This document shows positions 41,538 through 43,521 of a stretch of DNA of 43,521 nucleotides, piece by piece. The stretch is taken from assembly GCA_029937535.1 (NCBI GenBank), contig JAPYPT010000006.1, forward strand, positions 1 through 43,521, given 5' to 3'. A program made the position numbers and the translations under genes. Below the pieces are notes generated by a model. The model made no database searches. It had not been told where the DNA came from and saw nothing but the letters and a program-made list of their open reading frames with translations. Numbering within the stretch: the first letter of the stretch is position 1; every line of letters begins with the position of its first letter. This DNA comes from Alphaproteobacteria bacterium. GTDB taxonomy: Bacteria; Pseudomonadota; Alphaproteobacteria; GCA-2731375.

Positions 41538-42482
41538 TCAGTTCCGAACGGCAGCCAGAATATCGTCAACAATGCGATCCAGATCATGGGTCGGCCGCCA
41601 ACCCCACTCTTCCCGCGCTCTGCTATCATCCAGGGGCCGGATCATTTCATCCAATACCGCCAGAATTTCCGGATCAGGTTCGAAATCAATTTTCGCGCCG
41701 GGAATCTTAGCCCGCACGGCCTCGACCAATTCCCCCGCGCTTGGGGTCGGCTTCACGCCGTCGATCAGATAGTTCACTGCCCTGATGCCCGCCAGCGGAG
41801 CTTGGGCCAGGCGAATGGTGGCCTCCGCCGCCTCCGTGACGTACATGATGGGCATGGCGGTATCGGGCCGGACCCAAATGGTAAAGGGTTCACCGCGGGC
41901 AGCATGTTCTATGGCCCAGGATGTATACTGCGCCACGCTTGGCGTGGTGACACCGGGGCCGATGATGGAGGGATAACGAAGGCCGCGAAAATCCAGGCCA
42001 TGCTTGCGCTTGTAAAACAACCCCATATGTTCGCCAAAGGCCTTGGTCGCGCCATAGAATAGCGCCGGCCGTTGAAGGGTTTGATCGTCTATGGGGCCAT
42101 CGGGCTTGTCATAGCCATAAGTGCCCATGGAGGAGGCGAAGATCACCTGCTCCACATCCAACAGCCGGGCCGCCTCAAGCACATAGAAAGTCCCCATGGC
42201 GTTGGTCTGAATGGCGCTGGCCGGGTCCGCATCGGAGGGTACGGACAGCATGGCGCCCAAGTGATAAATCACCCGTGGCCGCGCCGTCTTCACCGCATCC
42301 AGGACATGGCTGAAATTGCCGACATCACCGGCCACCGCCGTAACCTGACCGGCCAGATCACCCAAGCGGCCGGGCGATGGATTGCGGCTGAACACGGTGA
42401 TCTCCGCTTCACCTTCAATCAATAATTGTCTGGCCACTTCCAGACCGACCAATCCCGCCCCGCCTGTAATCAACACACTCAT
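41538..42482 (-). CDS. NAD(P)-dependent epimerase/dehydratase-family protein
   Basis: Extended short-chain dehydrogenase of 314 residues. The Rossmann motif is SVLITGGAGLVGLEVARQLL near the start. The catalytic Ser lies in FASSMGTYG and the YxxxK in FYGATKAFGEH. The C-terminal segment SRAREEWGWRPTHDLD is typical of sugar-nucleotide epimerases and of UDP-galactose-epimerase-like L-threonine dehydrogenases. The substrate cannot be fixed. The ATG at 42482 is chosen because the Rossmann motif begins there; the in-frame codon at 42506 lies upstream. It diverges from gor. Confidence 0.85.
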   Translation of the reverse strand: MSVLITGGAGLVGLEVARQLLIEGEAEITVFSRNPSPGRLGDLAGQVTAVAGDVGNFSHVLDAVKTARPRVIYHLGAMLSVPSDADPASAIQTNAMGTFYVLEAARLLDVEQVIFASSMGTYGYDKPDGPIDDQTLQRPALFYGATKAFGEHMGLFYKRKHGLDFRGLRYPSIIGPGVTTPSVAQYTSWAIEHAARGEPFTIWVRPDTAMPIMYVTEAAEATIRLAQAPLAGIRAVNYLIDGVKPTPSAGELVEAVRAKIPGAKIDFEPDPEILAVLDEMIRPLDDSRAREEWGWRPTHDLDRIVDDILAAVRN

Positions 42483-42635
42483 GTTGTCCGCCCCACCAAT
42501 GATCAAGAGATGAAAATCTAGAGATCAGGCGGAAAAAATTCAATCTCTCATCCTTGTGAAGGCAGGCCCCCCTGGATTGGAATCCCGAAAGCCTTATATT
42601 GCGGAAACCAAGGACACTTAATCTGGGGATGTGGG

Positions 42636-43521
42636 ATGGCATACGATTTTGATCTATTTGTAATTGGCGCCGGTTCGGGGGGCGTCCGCGCGTCGCGTAT
42701 CGCCGCCACACACGGCGCCAAAGTGGCGATCGCGGAGGAATACCGCTATGGCGGCACCTGCGTTATTCGCGGCTGCGTGCCAAAGAAGCTGTTTGTCTAT
42801 GCCTCCCATTTCGCCGAGGATTTCGAGGATGCGGAATCTTATGGCTGGACGGTGGAGAAACCCAGTTTCAGTTGGCAAACCTTGCTGGCCAACAAGGACC
42901 GGGAAATTGACCGTCTGAACGGCATCTATATCAACCTTCTGGATGGTGCGGGCGTGCGCCGTTATGACGGGCGGGCCCGGTTGCGGGATGCCAATACGAT
43001 CGAAATCGGTGATGACGTGGTTACCGCCGAACGCATTCTGCTGGCCACGGGCGGCACCCCCACCTTCCCCGATTTGCCGGGCATCGAACACGCCATCAGT
43101 TCCAACGAAGCCTTTCACCTCGATGCCTTGCCCAGCCATGTCACCGTGGTGGGGGGCGGATATATCGCCGTGGAATTCGCCGGTATCTTCAATGGTCTGG
43201 GCTGCGACGTGACCCAACTATACCGCAGCGAACAAATCCTGCGTGGCTTTGACCGGGATGTGCGCGACCATCTGGCTGGGGAGATCCGCAAGAAAGGCAT
43301 CGACCTCCGCACCGAGACCAACGTCACCGCCATTGAGAAAACAGACCAAAATTCTGGGGGCGGCTATCGCGTCACCTTGACCAATGGCGAGACCATGGAT
43401 ACCGGTCTGGTGATGTACGCCACGGGCCGTCACCCCAACAGTGGTGATCTGGGCCTGGAGGCCGTGGGCGTGGAATTGACCAAGGGCGGCGCGGTAAAAG
43501 TGGATGACTGGTCGCAAACCA
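42636..43521 (+). CDS. gor: Glutathione-disulfide reductase, N-terminal part (runs off the window)
   Basis: The first 295 codons of glutathione reductase, an FAD/NADPH enzyme that reduces oxidised glutathione in the cytoplasm; no stop occurs before the window end. FAD motif GAGSGGVRASRIAATHGAKV is followed by the redox-active CxxxxC in GGTCVIRGCVPKKLF, specific to this enzyme type. The second dinucleotide site is VTVVGGGYIAVEFAGIFNGLG, with ATGRHPN before the interface domain. The ATG at 42636 gives the normal family N-terminus MAYDFDLFVIGAGSGG. Together with adhC it gives this window two glutathione-dependent functions. Confidence 0.93.
   Translation, partial: MAYDFDLFVIGAGSGGVRASRIAATHGAKVAIAEEYRYGGTCVIRGCVPKKLFVYASHFAEDFEDAESYGWTVEKPSFSWQTLLANKDREIDRLNGIYINLLDGAGVRRYDGRARLRDANTIEIGDDVVTAERILLATGGTPTFPDLPGIEHAISSNEAFHLDALPSHVTVVGGGYIAVEFAGIFNGLGCDVTQLYRSEQILRGFDRDVRDHLAGEIRKKGIDLRTETNVTAIEKTDQNSGGGYRVTLTNGETMDTGLVMYATGRHPNSGDLGLEAVGVELTKGGAVKVDDWSQT

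Overview
The window is about 60% GC with densely packed, often overlapping genes. Gene content suggests an alphaproteobacterium, probably Rhodospirillales-like: a form II aerobic CO-dehydrogenase-type cluster, Mrp antiporter genes in group-2-like order, a class III cyclase fused to TolB/TPR domains, SthA transhydrogenase and glutathione/formaldehyde genes. The taxon is an inference from gene content. I recognised no rRNA, tRNA, transposase or CRISPR array.

Layout. (1) 1-1020: the end of a cobalt-type nitrile hydratase alpha subunit and the whole beta subunit. (2) 1017-12000, minus strand: a molybdenum-hydroxylase cluster read right to left as coxG, coxS, coxL, coxM, coxD, coxE, two split XdhC/CoxI genes and a molybdopterin-binding/nucleotidyltransferase fusion, followed by a luciferase-like oxidoreductase and a small ACT protein. 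CoxL carries a form II active-site loop, so its substrate is uncertain. Hairpins with U-tracts divide the cluster into coxG, coxSLM and coxDEFI-moc. (3) 12057-17941: a secreted dienelactone-hydrolase-like enzyme, a secreted basic protein interrupted by a stop codon, SthA, a gentisate-type ring-cleavage pair and two NTF2-like proteins. (4) 17953-22808: adenylate cyclase/TolB/TPR protein, then a TPP riboswitch controlling a thiZXY pyrimidine-precursor transporter. (5) 22845-23596: paired palindromic hairpins and a two-domain cold-shock protein.

(6) 23876-31336: a ten-gene Mrp-type cation/proton antiporter operon in the order E-F-G-A(C-term)-B-C-D-D-orf-D. This is the order of the antiporter module of membrane-bound hydrogenases, with three MrpD-like pumps and no full-length MrpA. 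(7) 31575-32868: a lower-GC three-gene island of unknown function, probably acquired. (8) 32956-36874: a low-complexity protein, a TauD-type dioxygenase, a small secreted protein, a 110-bp inverted-repeat element, a very AT-rich stretch (about a quarter GC) and class III alcohol dehydrogenase. (9) 36908-43521: a winged-helix/TolB/TPR regulator, a deletion-like junction joining a truncated TauD gene to an orphan signal peptide, a cupin protein, a YeeE/YedE-type transporter pair, an epimerase-family protein and the start of glutathione reductase.

The clearest functional units are the cox cluster (structural subunits plus cofactor insertion and maturation), the riboswitch-controlled thiamin-precursor uptake operon and the Mrp-like antiporter. 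The most likely uncharacterised pieces are the low-GC three-gene island, the Mrp variant whose third pump subunit lacks the usual TM7 lysine, and several structured non-coding elements.
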